Shown: piece by piece, positions 1 through 5,267 of the stretch
Numbering within the stretch: the first letter of the stretch is position 1
Layout of the letters: every line of letters starts with the position of its first letter
Assembly: GCF_905371695.1 (NCBI RefSeq)
Contig: NZ_CAJPMA010000102.1
Location: forward strand, 1 to 5,267
Length of the DNA stretch: 5,267 bases
Direction of reading: 5' to 3'
Source of the DNA: an uncultured Campylobacter sp.
Lineage (GTDB): Bacteria; Campylobacterota; Campylobacteria; Campylobacterales; Campylobacteraceae
Program-made: the position numbers and the translations under genes
Notes under the pieces: generated by a model
The model's input: only the letters and a program-made list of their open reading frames with translations
What the model was told of the DNA's origin: nothing
Database searches by the model: none

Positions 1-1
1 C

Positions 2-502
2 GTTATAGACGCTTACGCGGGTACGATCGGCGAAAATTTAAGCCCCGTAAGGCTCGGAAACTTATGCGCCAGAGCGCGAATGAGCCTATTATACGACTAT
101 TCGGCAAGCATCGGCGCCCTAGTCATAGGTACGAGCAATAAAAGCGAGCTAACGCTCGGCTACGGCACGATTTTCGGTGACACCGCGTGCGCGATTAATC
201 CTATCGGAGGGCTTTATAAAACCGAAATTTTCGAATTTGCGAAATTTTTAAAAATAGATGAGGAAATCATAAACAAAGCTCCCTCTGCGGACCTTTGGCA
301 AGGACAAAGCGACGAGGCGGAGATCGGATATAGCTATGAAAAGATCGACGAAATTTTAAAAGCGCTCGAAAATTTCGGGCGCGATAAAGATGAGCGAATT
401 TTAACCGCCCTAGACCAAACCGCGTTAAATGAAATTTCAAAGCGCGTAAAAGCTAACGAATTTAAGCGAAGAATGCCCGCGATAGCGCAAATTAAAGGAT
501 AA
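2..502 (+). CDS. nadE: NAD+ synthetase, 3' part (start lies upstream of the window)
   Basis: NadE makes NAD+ from nicotinic acid adenine dinucleotide, ATP and ammonia (or glutamine) in the cytoplasm, the last step of NAD synthesis. The open frame runs in from the window edge with no stop, so the ATG at 80 is an internal Met, not the start. The visible 166 residues carry the family's C-terminal signatures: GNLCARARM (visible residues 19-27), VIGTSNKSE (41-49), then GYGTIFGD, PIGGLYKTE and PSADLWQGQSDEAEIGY. The N-terminal part with the ATP-pyrophosphatase SGGxDS loop is off the window. Compared with the usual roughly 250-residue ammonia-dependent enzyme, about 80 residues are missing. No glutaminase domain can be judged from this fragment, but small ammonia-dependent forms are usual in Campylobacter. 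The TAA at 500-502 lies 3 nt before the next start, which suggests co-transcription. Nothing looks broken. Confidence 0.96.
   Translation, partial: VIDAYAGTIGENLSPVRLGNLCARARMSLLYDYSASIGALVIGTSNKSELTLGYGTIFGDTACAINPIGGLYKTEIFEFAKFLKIDEEIINKAPSADLWQGQSDEAEIGYSYEKIDEILKALENFGRDKDERILTALDQTALNEISKRVKANEFKRRMPAIAQIKG
494..499 (+). promoter_or_regulatory. ribosome binding site for the DegT-like gene
   Basis: AAAGGA sits 6 nt before the ATG at 506. It lies inside the last codons of nadE, and the nadE stop codon falls in the spacer. This fixes the start at 506 and points to translational coupling with nadE. Confidence 0.75.
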
Positions 503-505
503 AAC

Positions 506-1639
506 ATGGAAGAGATTTCGTTTTACAAACCGACCGTTACGGCGCGAGAAGTAGATATGGTAACCGCGGCTCTTTATAGCCAAGATTCTAAAAATATAAT
601 CGAGCGCTACGAAAACGCAATTAAAGATTATCTAGGCGCAAAACACGTAATTAGCGTAAATAATAGCGCCTCGGCGCAGCACCTAGCTCTAAGCGCGATG
701 CAAATCAAGCGCGGCGATAAGATCGTATGCTCGGTAAACGCTTTCCCGAGCATCGCCCAAGCGATCCGCCACTTCGACGCCGAGCCCATTTTCGTAGATA
801 TCAACGAGGACGATTTTAGCATTAGTCCAAGCGCTTTTGAAAGCGTACTAAAAGAACACAATCACAAAAAACTAAAATGCGCGTTTATTAACCACGTAGG
901 CGGTCAAAGCGCCGAGCTGGACGAGCTAGAAGAGATCGCGCAAAAATACGACGTTAAAATTTTAGACGACGTAGACCGCGCGATAGGGCTTAGCTTTAAA
1001 GGCGCTAAAATCGGCGGCGAAAACTCGTTTTTATCGTGTTTTCAGATCCATTCGCAGGTGCAAAACCCGACGGCTACTTCGGGATTTTTTACGACGAACG
1101 ACGACGCGATCGCGCAGCGCGCAAGACTACTTCGCAACTACGCGCTAACTAGCGGTATCGATAAATACGGAAACCTAGGCTACGTCTACGACGTGATCGA
1201 CATCGGGCTAAAATACGACCTCAGCGCGATAGACGCGGCGTATTCCATGGCTCAGTTTGAAAAAATCGACGAATTTACGGATAGCCGAAAAGCGATCGCC
1301 GCTCTTTACGACGAAGAGCTGAAAAACTGCCCGCACGTTACCGCGCCGATTAAAAAGCGCGACCACCTATATACGCAATATATCATCAAAATCGATAAAA
1401 ATCGCGATAGTTTCGCGCGCGAGCTCTTGGAGCGCGGTATCCACACGTCGCTGCACTTCATTCCGATACATCTTTTAAGCTACTATAAAAACAAATACAA
1501 TCTAAAAGTTAACGCCTTCCCGAATGCGTTAAAAACGTATCAGCAAGTGCTTTCTCTACCGATTTACAACTCGCTAAAAGACGAGGAAGCGCATAGAATT
1601 TGCCAAACTATCAACGAAATAGCTAAAAATCGTGTTTAG
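506..1639 (+). CDS. DegT/DnrJ/EryC1/StrS-family PLP-fold protein lacking the catalytic lysine
   Basis: This 377-residue protein has the length and layout of the DegT/DnrJ/EryC1/StrS sugar aminotransferase family (fold type I). Family landmarks visible in order are YLGAKH (42-47), HLAL (59-62), FVDI (96-99), a GGQSAELDEL segment (132-141), LDDVDRAIG (153-161), FKGAKIGG (164-171), a YDLSAIDAAYSMAQ dimer/cofactor segment (237-250), ERGIHTSLHFIPIH (309-322) and LSLPIYNSL (349-357). The active-site block normally reads like FSFxxxK. Here it reads LSCFQIH (176-182), so the Schiff-base lysine aligns with His182, and no lysine occurs between residues 169 and 217. Other cofactor-contact motifs also deviate: the usual GTAA is SASA (54-57), EDAAQ/H is DDVDR (154-158) and NYRM is KYDL (236-239). 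An ordinary aminotransferase function is therefore doubtful. It could be a dehydratase-like member (ColD and E1 use His here), or a non-catalytic paralogue. Its substrate cannot be read from the window. Neighbouring lipid A and Kdo genes hint at envelope sugars only weakly. The frame is intact, so it is not a pseudogene by eye. Confidence 0.85.
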   Translation: MEEISFYKPTVTAREVDMVTAALYSQDSKNIIERYENAIKDYLGAKHVISVNNSASAQHLALSAMQIKRGDKIVCSVNAFPSIAQAIRHFDAEPIFVDINEDDFSISPSAFESVLKEHNHKKLKCAFINHVGGQSAELDELEEIAQKYDVKILDDVDRAIGLSFKGAKIGGENSFLSCFQIHSQVQNPTATSGFFTTNDDAIAQRARLLRNYALTSGIDKYGNLGYVYDVIDIGLKYDLSAIDAAYSMAQFEKIDEFTDSRKAIAALYDEELKNCPHVTAPIKKRDHLYTQYIIKIDKNRDSFARELLERGIHTSLHFIPIHLLSYYKNKYNLKVNAFPNALKTYQQVLSLPIYNSLKDEEAHRICQTINEIAKNRV

Positions 1640-2567
1640 CGCGGATTTTAAACGCAAATTTCACGCCTTCGCGGATAGCTATTTTTATCGCCCGACGCGG
1701 GCGCAAATTTTACTAGCCTACGCGCTTTTACCCCTTAGCGCGCTTTATACGCTAGGCGTTTTTATAAAATTTTACGCTGCGAAAGGAAGCCAAAAGGAGT
1801 TCGGTTTGCCCGTTATTAGCATCGGAAATTTGACGCTGGGCGGAAGCGGTAAGACGCCGTTGTGCGCGGCGATAGCGAACGAATTTTCGGGCGGATTTAT
1901 CGTACTGCGCGGCTACGGACGCAAGTCTAAGGGCTGCATACGAATTTGCGCCGACGGAGAAATTTTAACGGACGTAAAAACTAGCGGCGACGAAGCGATG
2001 GAATACGCAAAAAGCGTCGTAAAAGCAAACGTAATCGTAAGCGAAGATAGAAAAGCGGGCATCGAGTTAGCCAAAAATTTAGGCGCGCGCTACGTTTTAC
2101 TAGACGACGGATTCGGTAAATTTAATATTAAAAAATTTAACGTCTTAATCGCGCCCAAATCCGCCCCGCACCTAAATTTTACGCTTCCTAGCGGCGCGTA
2201 TCGCTATCCGCCCGCATTTGCGAAATTTGCCGATTTTACCGCGCGCGAGGGCGAAAGCCATTTTAGAAAAAGCGAAATTTTACGCCCTACGGCAAAAATG
2301 GTTTTAGTAACGGCAATCGCAAATCCCGCGCGTTTAAGCGAACATTTTAGCGCTACGATAGCGCAAATTTTCTACCCGGATCATTACGATTTTACGCGCG
2401 AAGAGCTGGTTAAAATTTTAACCGATTTCGGCGCTACTTCGCTATTAGTAACGCAAAAAGATTTCGTAAAAATCGAAAATTTTAATCTGCCAGTTTCGTT
2501 AATTAGTTTAAAAACGACGCTCTCGCCCGAATTTAAAGCGCTATTAAACGCCGAAATTTCGGTATAA
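1632..2567 (+). CDS. lpxK: tetraacyldisaccharide 4'-kinase (lipid A 4'-kinase)
   Basis: LpxK phosphorylates the 4' position of the tetraacyldisaccharide 1-phosphate using ATP, giving lipid IVA at the inner membrane. The product is 311 residues, normal for the family. A hydrophobic helix near residues 26-46 is the expected N-terminal membrane anchor. The P-loop is GGSGKTP (70-76), followed by LRGYGRKSKG (92-101), GDEAMEYA (119-126), SEDRKAG (137-143), LLDDGF (156-161) and FYPDHYDF (247-254). His251 in the last motif and probably Asp120 match the catalytic His/Asp pair known for LpxK. The family's DDGxQH motif reads DDGFGK here. The start is GTG at 1632: an in-frame stop at 1620-1622 excludes anything much upstream, and the N-terminal residues already fit the family. 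There is no clear Shine-Dalgarno sequence. The gene overlaps the preceding one by 8 nt, so translation is probably coupled to it. Lipid A context is shared with kdsB downstream. Confidence 0.95.
   Translation: MFSADFKRKFHAFADSYFYRPTRAQILLAYALLPLSALYTLGVFIKFYAAKGSQKEFGLPVISIGNLTLGGSGKTPLCAAIANEFSGGFIVLRGYGRKSKGCIRICADGEILTDVKTSGDEAMEYAKSVVKANVIVSEDRKAGIELAKNLGARYVLLDDGFGKFNIKKFNVLIAPKSAPHLNFTLPSGAYRYPPAFAKFADFTAREGESHFRKSEILRPTAKMVLVTAIANPARLSEHFSATIAQIFYPDHYDFTREELVKILTDFGATSLLVTQKDFVKIENFNLPVSLISLKTTLSPEFKALLNAEISV
2551..2562. repeat. perfect 12-nt palindrome at the end of lpxK
   Basis: CCGAAATTTCGG is its own reverse complement and directly abuts the TATAAT at 2563. It lies within the last codons of lpxK. 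It has no loop, so it would act as a DNA site rather than an RNA hairpin. A 12-nt perfect palindrome is expected about once by chance in a window this size, so function is uncertain. Confidence 0.4.
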
Positions 2568-2568
2568 T
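2563..2568 (+). promoter_or_regulatory. possible -10 box of an internal promoter for argB
   Basis: TATAAT, a consensus sigma-70 -10 hexamer, overlaps the lpxK stop codon 19 nt before the argB start. Epsilonproteobacterial promoters depend mainly on the -10 box, with A/T-rich DNA upstream and a poor -35. No convincing -35 is seen, there is no TG extension, and the leader would be only about 12 nt. A chance TATAAT also occurs inside the DegT-like gene at 595-600, so this is only a candidate. Confidence 0.35.
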
Positions 2569-2573
2569 CGCCC

Positions 2574-2580
2574 GAAAGGA
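2574..2580 (+). promoter_or_regulatory. ribosome binding site deciding the TTG start of argB
   Basis: GAAAGGA lies 6 nt before TTG 2587-2589. It is the strongest Shine-Dalgarno match in the window. It supports the rare TTG start, because no ATG or GTG sits at a usable distance. Confidence 0.8.
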
Positions 2581-2586
2581 TAAAAT

Positions 2587-3435
2587 TTGAAAGACGCAAC
2601 CCAAACCGCGCGGATAATCATCTCCGCCCTACCCTATATTCAGAAATTCCGCGATAAAATTTTCGTCGTAAAATACGGCGGCTCCGCACAAATAGACGAC
2701 GAATTAAAAAACGATTTCGTCAAGGATATAGCGCTTTTACAGCTCGTAGGCTGCAAAGTCGTAGTCGTGCACGGCGGCGGTAAAAAAATCAACTCCTATT
2801 TAGAACGCCTAAACATAAAAAGCGAATTTAAAGACGGGCTTAGAGTAACGGATAAAGAGGCGATGGAAGTCGTAGAAATGGTGCTTAGCGGCAACGTAAA
2901 TAAAGAAATAACCGCGCTTTTAAATAAAAACGGCGCGCGAGCGATCGGCGTTAGCGGAAAAGATGCGGGACTGCTGCAAGCGCGCGTATTAGATGGCGGG
3001 AAATACGGCTTCGTCGGCGAGATCAAGCGCGTAAATACGCATGTTCTAAACGGACTGCTAGATAACGGACTAATCCCGGTCGTCGCCCCGGTCGCTACGG
3101 ACGAGGAGGCAAATAGCTACAATATTAACGCCGATTTGTGCGCTAGCGGCGTCGCAAGCGCGCTAAACGCGGAGCGAGTAATATTTTTAACCGACACGCA
3201 AGGTATCTTAGACAAAGATAAAAAGCTAATTAGCAAACTAAACGAAGCGCAAATCGTCGCGCTAAAAAAGGACGGCACGATCACGGGCGGCATGATACCA
3301 AAAGTAGACGCGGCGCTTGATTGCGTGAAAAACGGCGTGGCAAACGCGCACATCTTAGACGGGCGCGTGCCGCATTCGTTGCTTTTAGAGCTTTTTACCG
3401 ACGACGGCATCGGCACGATGATCCGCGAGAAATAA
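2587..3435 (+). CDS. argB: acetylglutamate kinase
   Basis: ArgB phosphorylates N-acetyl-L-glutamate with ATP, the second step of arginine synthesis, in the cytoplasm. The 282-residue product shows the amino-acid kinase fold signatures: VVKYGGSA (27-34, catalytic Lys29), VHGGGKKI (61-68), DGLRVTD (83-89), VSGKDAG (122-128), SYNINAD (177-183, Asp183), GGMIPKV (234-240, Lys239) and ILDGRVPHSLLLELF (256-270). An N-terminal helix ending in ALPYIQKF (14-21) precedes the kinase core, as in hexameric arginine-inhibited enzymes such as that of Thermotoga maritima and unlike short E. coli ArgB. Feedback inhibition by arginine is therefore likely (inference). The start is TTG at 2587, backed by a good ribosome binding site. 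The coding region ends in tandem TAA TAA (3433-3438). No other arg gene is in the window, so argB is apart from its pathway partners here. It lies 19 nt after lpxK and 27 nt before thrC. Its body is poor in the AAATTT/GAATTT words common in its neighbours. Confidence 0.97.
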   Translation: MKDATQTARIIISALPYIQKFRDKIFVVKYGGSAQIDDELKNDFVKDIALLQLVGCKVVVVHGGGKKINSYLERLNIKSEFKDGLRVTDKEAMEVVEMVLSGNVNKEITALLNKNGARAIGVSGKDAGLLQARVLDGGKYGFVGEIKRVNTHVLNGLLDNGLIPVVAPVATDEEANSYNINADLCASGVASALNAERVIFLTDTQGILDKDKKLISKLNEAQIVALKKDGTITGGMIPKVDAALDCVKNGVANAHILDGRVPHSLLLELFTDDGIGTMIREK

Positions 3436-3451
3436 TAAAATTTAAGATTAA

Positions 3452-3458
3452 AAGAGGA
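3452..3458 (+). promoter_or_regulatory. ribosome binding site for thrC
   Basis: AAGAGGA lies 4 nt before the ATG at 3463, in the 27-nt A/T-rich gap after argB. That gap holds no hairpin or T-run that would act as a terminator, so argB and thrC are probably co-transcribed. Confidence 0.7.
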
Positions 3459-3462
3459 AAAA

Positions 3463-4929
3463 ATGAAACTTTATCAAACAAGAGCAGAAGCGGGCGAAAC
3501 GCTAAAATCCGTAGAATTTAGCGAGGCGCTGCTATCGCCTAGTTCCGCTCACGGCGGGCTTTACGCGCCTTTAAATTTACCGAAATTTAAAAGCGATTTT
3601 TGGCAAAAAGCGGGAAATTTTAGCTACGAGCAACTCGCGCTTGAAATTATAAAAGCGTTTGATTTAGACGTAGAAGAGGAAATTTTTAAAAGCGCGCTTA
3701 GGCGATACGAAAATTTCGATGAGCCTAACGAGCCGGTGCGACTAAAAAAGATCGGCGAGAAACTTTACGTAAACGAGCTATGGCACGGGCCTACTCGCGC
3801 TTTTAAAGATATGGCTTTGCAGCCTTTCGGCGAGATTTTAAGCTCGCTAGCTAGCAAGCGCGGCGAAAAATACCTAATAATGTGCGCCACGAGCGGCGAT
3901 ACGGGTCCCGCGACGCTGCAAACGTTTAAAGACTCGCCTAACGTTCGCGTAGTCTGCTTGTATCCAAAAGACGGCACGAGCGAGGTACAGCGCCTACAAA
4001 TGATAAACGCGGACGCCGCTAATTTAAAAGTAATCGGCGTTAAAGGCGACTTCGACGACGCTCAGCGCGCGCTAAAAACGCTGCTCGCAAGCGAAAATTT
4101 TAAATCCGAGCTAGCTAAAAACGGGCTTAAACTAAGCGCGGCAAACTCGGTAAATTTCGGGAGAATTTTATTTCAGATTATCTACCACGTCTACGCTTAC
4201 GTAAGGCTACTAGCCGCGGGCGAGATAAAAGAGGGCGAAAGTATCGATATTATCGTGCCTAGCGGAAATTTCGGCAACGCGCTCGGGGCTTATTACGCTA
4301 AAAAAACGGGCGCAAAAATCGGCAAAATAAAAATCGTCTCTAACTCAAATAACATCCTAACCGAGCTTTTTACGAGCGGACGCTACGACCTGCGCGGCAA
4401 GGAGCTGGTTAAAACCATAAGCCCCGCGATGGATATTTTAATCAGCTCAAACGTCGAGCGACTACTATTTGACAAACTGGGCGCCGTGCGCTGCAAAGAG
4501 TTAATGGACGCGCTGGCTACGCAAAAATTTTACGAACTTACGCCTAGCGAGTTAGACGCGCTTCGCGAGGATTTTAGCGCCGATTTTTGCGGCGATAAAG
4601 AGTGCGAAAATTTTATCAAAGAACAAGCCGCGCGCGGCGTAATCGTAGATCCGCACACGGCTACTTGCTTTAAAGCGGCGCAAAATTTAAGCGCGCCTAC
4701 GGTAATTACCTCGACCGCGCACTGGGTAAAATTCGCGCCTAGCATGTTTAAAGCAATCAAAGGTCGCGAGCTAACGGACGAAAAAGCGGGGCTTGAAGCG
4801 CTCGCGAACAAATTTAAAGACGCGGTACCGAGCTCTATCGCTACGCTATTTACGCAAACGCCTATTCATAAAGATACGCTCGGCACGGCGGAGCTGGAAA
4901 GCAAAATTTTAGAATGGATTAAACGATGA
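3463..4929 (+). CDS. thrC: threonine synthase
   Basis: ThrC converts O-phospho-L-homoserine to L-threonine and phosphate with PLP, the last step of threonine synthesis, in the cytoplasm. The product has 488 residues and the architecture of the longer E. coli/yeast-type enzyme: an N-terminal domain opening MKLYQTR and containing SSAHGGLYAPLNLP (27-40), then the PLP-binding core. Key motifs are WHGPTRAFKDMALQ (107-120) with the PLP lysine Lys115, ATSGDTGPA (142-150), YPKDGTSEVQRLQM (167-180), the phosphate-holding PSGNFGNALG (266-275), SSNVERLLFD (328-337), VDPHTATCFKAA (395-406) and STAHWVKFAPSM (417-428). All expected catalytic parts are present. The ATG at 3463 has a good ribosome binding site and matches the family N-terminus. 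The 3' end overlaps kdsB through ATGA. In C. jejuni (from memory) thrC also sits between lpxK and kdsB, so this junction is a conserved neighbourhood. Confidence 0.97.
   Translation: MKLYQTRAEAGETLKSVEFSEALLSPSSAHGGLYAPLNLPKFKSDFWQKAGNFSYEQLALEIIKAFDLDVEEEIFKSALRRYENFDEPNEPVRLKKIGEKLYVNELWHGPTRAFKDMALQPFGEILSSLASKRGEKYLIMCATSGDTGPATLQTFKDSPNVRVVCLYPKDGTSEVQRLQMINADAANLKVIGVKGDFDDAQRALKTLLASENFKSELAKNGLKLSAANSVNFGRILFQIIYHVYAYVRLLAAGEIKEGESIDIIVPSGNFGNALGAYYAKKTGAKIGKIKIVSNSNNILTELFTSGRYDLRGKELVKTISPAMDILISSNVERLLFDKLGAVRCKELMDALATQKFYELTPSELDALREDFSADFCGDKECENFIKEQAARGVIVDPHTATCFKAAQNLSAPTVITSTAHWVKFAPSMFKAIKGRELTDEKAGLEALANKFKDAVPSSIATLFTQTPIHKDTLGTAELESKILEWIKR
4926..4929 (+). promoter_or_regulatory. 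ATGA stop/start overlap coupling thrC and kdsB
   Basis: The ATG of kdsB (4926-4928) overlaps the TGA of thrC (4927-4929). There is no strong Shine-Dalgarno sequence before it, only a weak GGA in the last thrC codons. Re-initiation by ribosomes finishing thrC is the likely way kdsB is translated. Confidence 0.7.
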
Positions 4930-5267
4930 TTATCATACCCGCTCGTCTAGCTTCGACGCGATTTAAGGACAAAATTTTTTGCGATATAGGCGGCGTGCCG
5001 ATGTTCGTCGCTACGGCTAAGCGCGTAGCGGACTGCGACGAAGTGGTCGTAGCGGTAGACGACGAACGCGCGGCGGCTATCGCCCGAAAATACGGACTGC
5101 GCGCAGTGATGACCTCGCAAACGCATCAAAGCGGAACCGATCGTATCGACGAGGCGGCGCGAATTTTGGGTCTTAGCGAGAGCGAATTAATCATAAACGT
5201 CCAAGCCGACGAGCCTTTTATCGAGCCCGAAAATATCGCGAAATTTATAGAATTTTGCAAAGCGCGC
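4926..5267 (+). CDS. kdsB: CMP-Kdo synthetase (3-deoxy-manno-octulosonate cytidylyltransferase), 5' part
   Basis: KdsB activates Kdo with CTP to CMP-Kdo, the donor used to attach Kdo to lipid A in the LPS/LOS inner core. The open frame continues past the window edge. The visible 114 residues are a bit under half of the usual roughly 240-250. Signatures are the nucleotide-binding N-terminus MIIIPARLASTR (1-12), with Lys16 in the position of the conserved lysine of the RLPGKPL loop, then DIGGVPM (20-26), VAVDDER (42-48), MTSQTHQSGTDRI (62-74) and NVQADEPFI (91-99). Asp95 fits the conserved metal-binding Asp. The family usually has VQGDEP; here Gly is Ala, a mild change. The Arg-Leu-Pro-Gly part of the first loop reads Arg-Phe-Lys-Asp. 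The start overlaps the thrC stop by 4 nt. It shares the LPS-core theme with lpxK in the same operon. Confidence 0.95.
   Translation, partial: MIIIPARLASTRFKDKIFCDIGGVPMFVATAKRVADCDEVVVAVDDERAAAIARKYGLRAVMTSQTHQSGTDRIDEAARILGLSESELIINVQADEPFIEPENIAKFIEFCKAR

Noticed and set aside
222..258. Cluster of AAATTT-like repeats in nadE as a repeat element
   Set aside because: It encodes conserved NadE residues (E-I-F-E-F-A-K-F) and is an instance of the window-wide RAATTY enrichment, not a separate element.
80..502. ATG at 80 as the start of a 140-residue gene
   Set aside because: The frame is open to the window edge and residues before it (GTIGENLSPVRLGNLCARAR) are conserved NadE sequence, so this Met is internal.
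595..600. TATAAT inside the DegT-like gene
   Set aside because: It lies in the coding region with no gene start downstream at a usable distance; taken as chance.
506..1639. DegT-like protein as KdnA, the 8-amino-Kdo aminotransferase, because kdsB is nearby
   Set aside because: KdnA needs the PLP lysine, which is missing here, and its partner oxidoreductase KdnB is not in the window.
3117..3416. 99-residue reading frame on the - strand inside argB
   Set aside because: Antisense shadow of conserved ArgB codons with low-complexity Ser/Phe-rich translation and no ribosome site. The other - strand frames at 628-861, 2384-2599, 2796-3026, 3765-3977, 4530-4811 and 4947-5129 are rejected for the same reason.
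3436..3462. Transcription terminator between argB and thrC
   Set aside because: The 27-nt gap is A/T-rich but has no stem-loop followed by a T-run.
3321..3521. 66-residue + strand reading frame across the argB-thrC junction
   Set aside because: Arg/Lys-rich composition with no family resemblance; it lies out of frame over conserved ArgB C-terminal codons and the ThrC start.

Overview
The window looks like chromosomal DNA of a Campylobacter or close epsilonproteobacterial relative. The evidence is the gene content, the protein sequence style, short AAAGGA-type ribosome binding sites, and moderate G+C with very frequent AAATTT/GAATTT words next to GCG-rich codons. A relatively G+C-rich species (the concisus/showae/rectus/gracilis kind) fits better than C. 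jejuni. This assignment is made by reading, not by a search.

Six genes lie on the + strand, packed end to end. In order they are: the 3' part of nadE (NAD+ synthetase, start outside the window); a DegT/DnrJ/EryC1/StrS-type PLP-fold protein (506-1639); lpxK (lipid A 4'-kinase, 1632-2567); argB (N-acetylglutamate kinase, 2587-3435); thrC (threonine synthase, 3463-4929); and the 5' part of kdsB (CMP-Kdo synthetase, from 4926 to the window end). Junctions are a 3-nt gap, an 8-nt overlap, a 19-nt gap, a 27-nt gap and a 4-nt overlap, so this reads as one operon. No non-coding stretch exceeds 27 bases. I see no tRNA, rRNA, mobile element, CRISPR array or terminator.

The genes do not form one pathway. 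lpxK and kdsB serve the lipid A-Kdo core of LPS/LOS, argB and thrC serve amino-acid synthesis, and nadE serves cofactor synthesis. From memory, C. jejuni has the shorter order nadE-lpxK-thrC-kdsB, so the DegT-like gene and argB look like additions to a conserved backbone.

Most of the window is ordinary housekeeping, and I found no clear new multi-gene system. Two things merit a second look. First, the DegT-like protein lacks the catalytic lysine of its family; a histidine falls at the aligned position, and other cofactor-contact motifs are altered as well. Second, the palindromic hexamer RAATTY occurs about 55 times by eye, in all three codon phases, but is strikingly sparse in exactly the two genes that look added (DegT-like and argB). 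A possible internal promoter before argB is a weaker third point.
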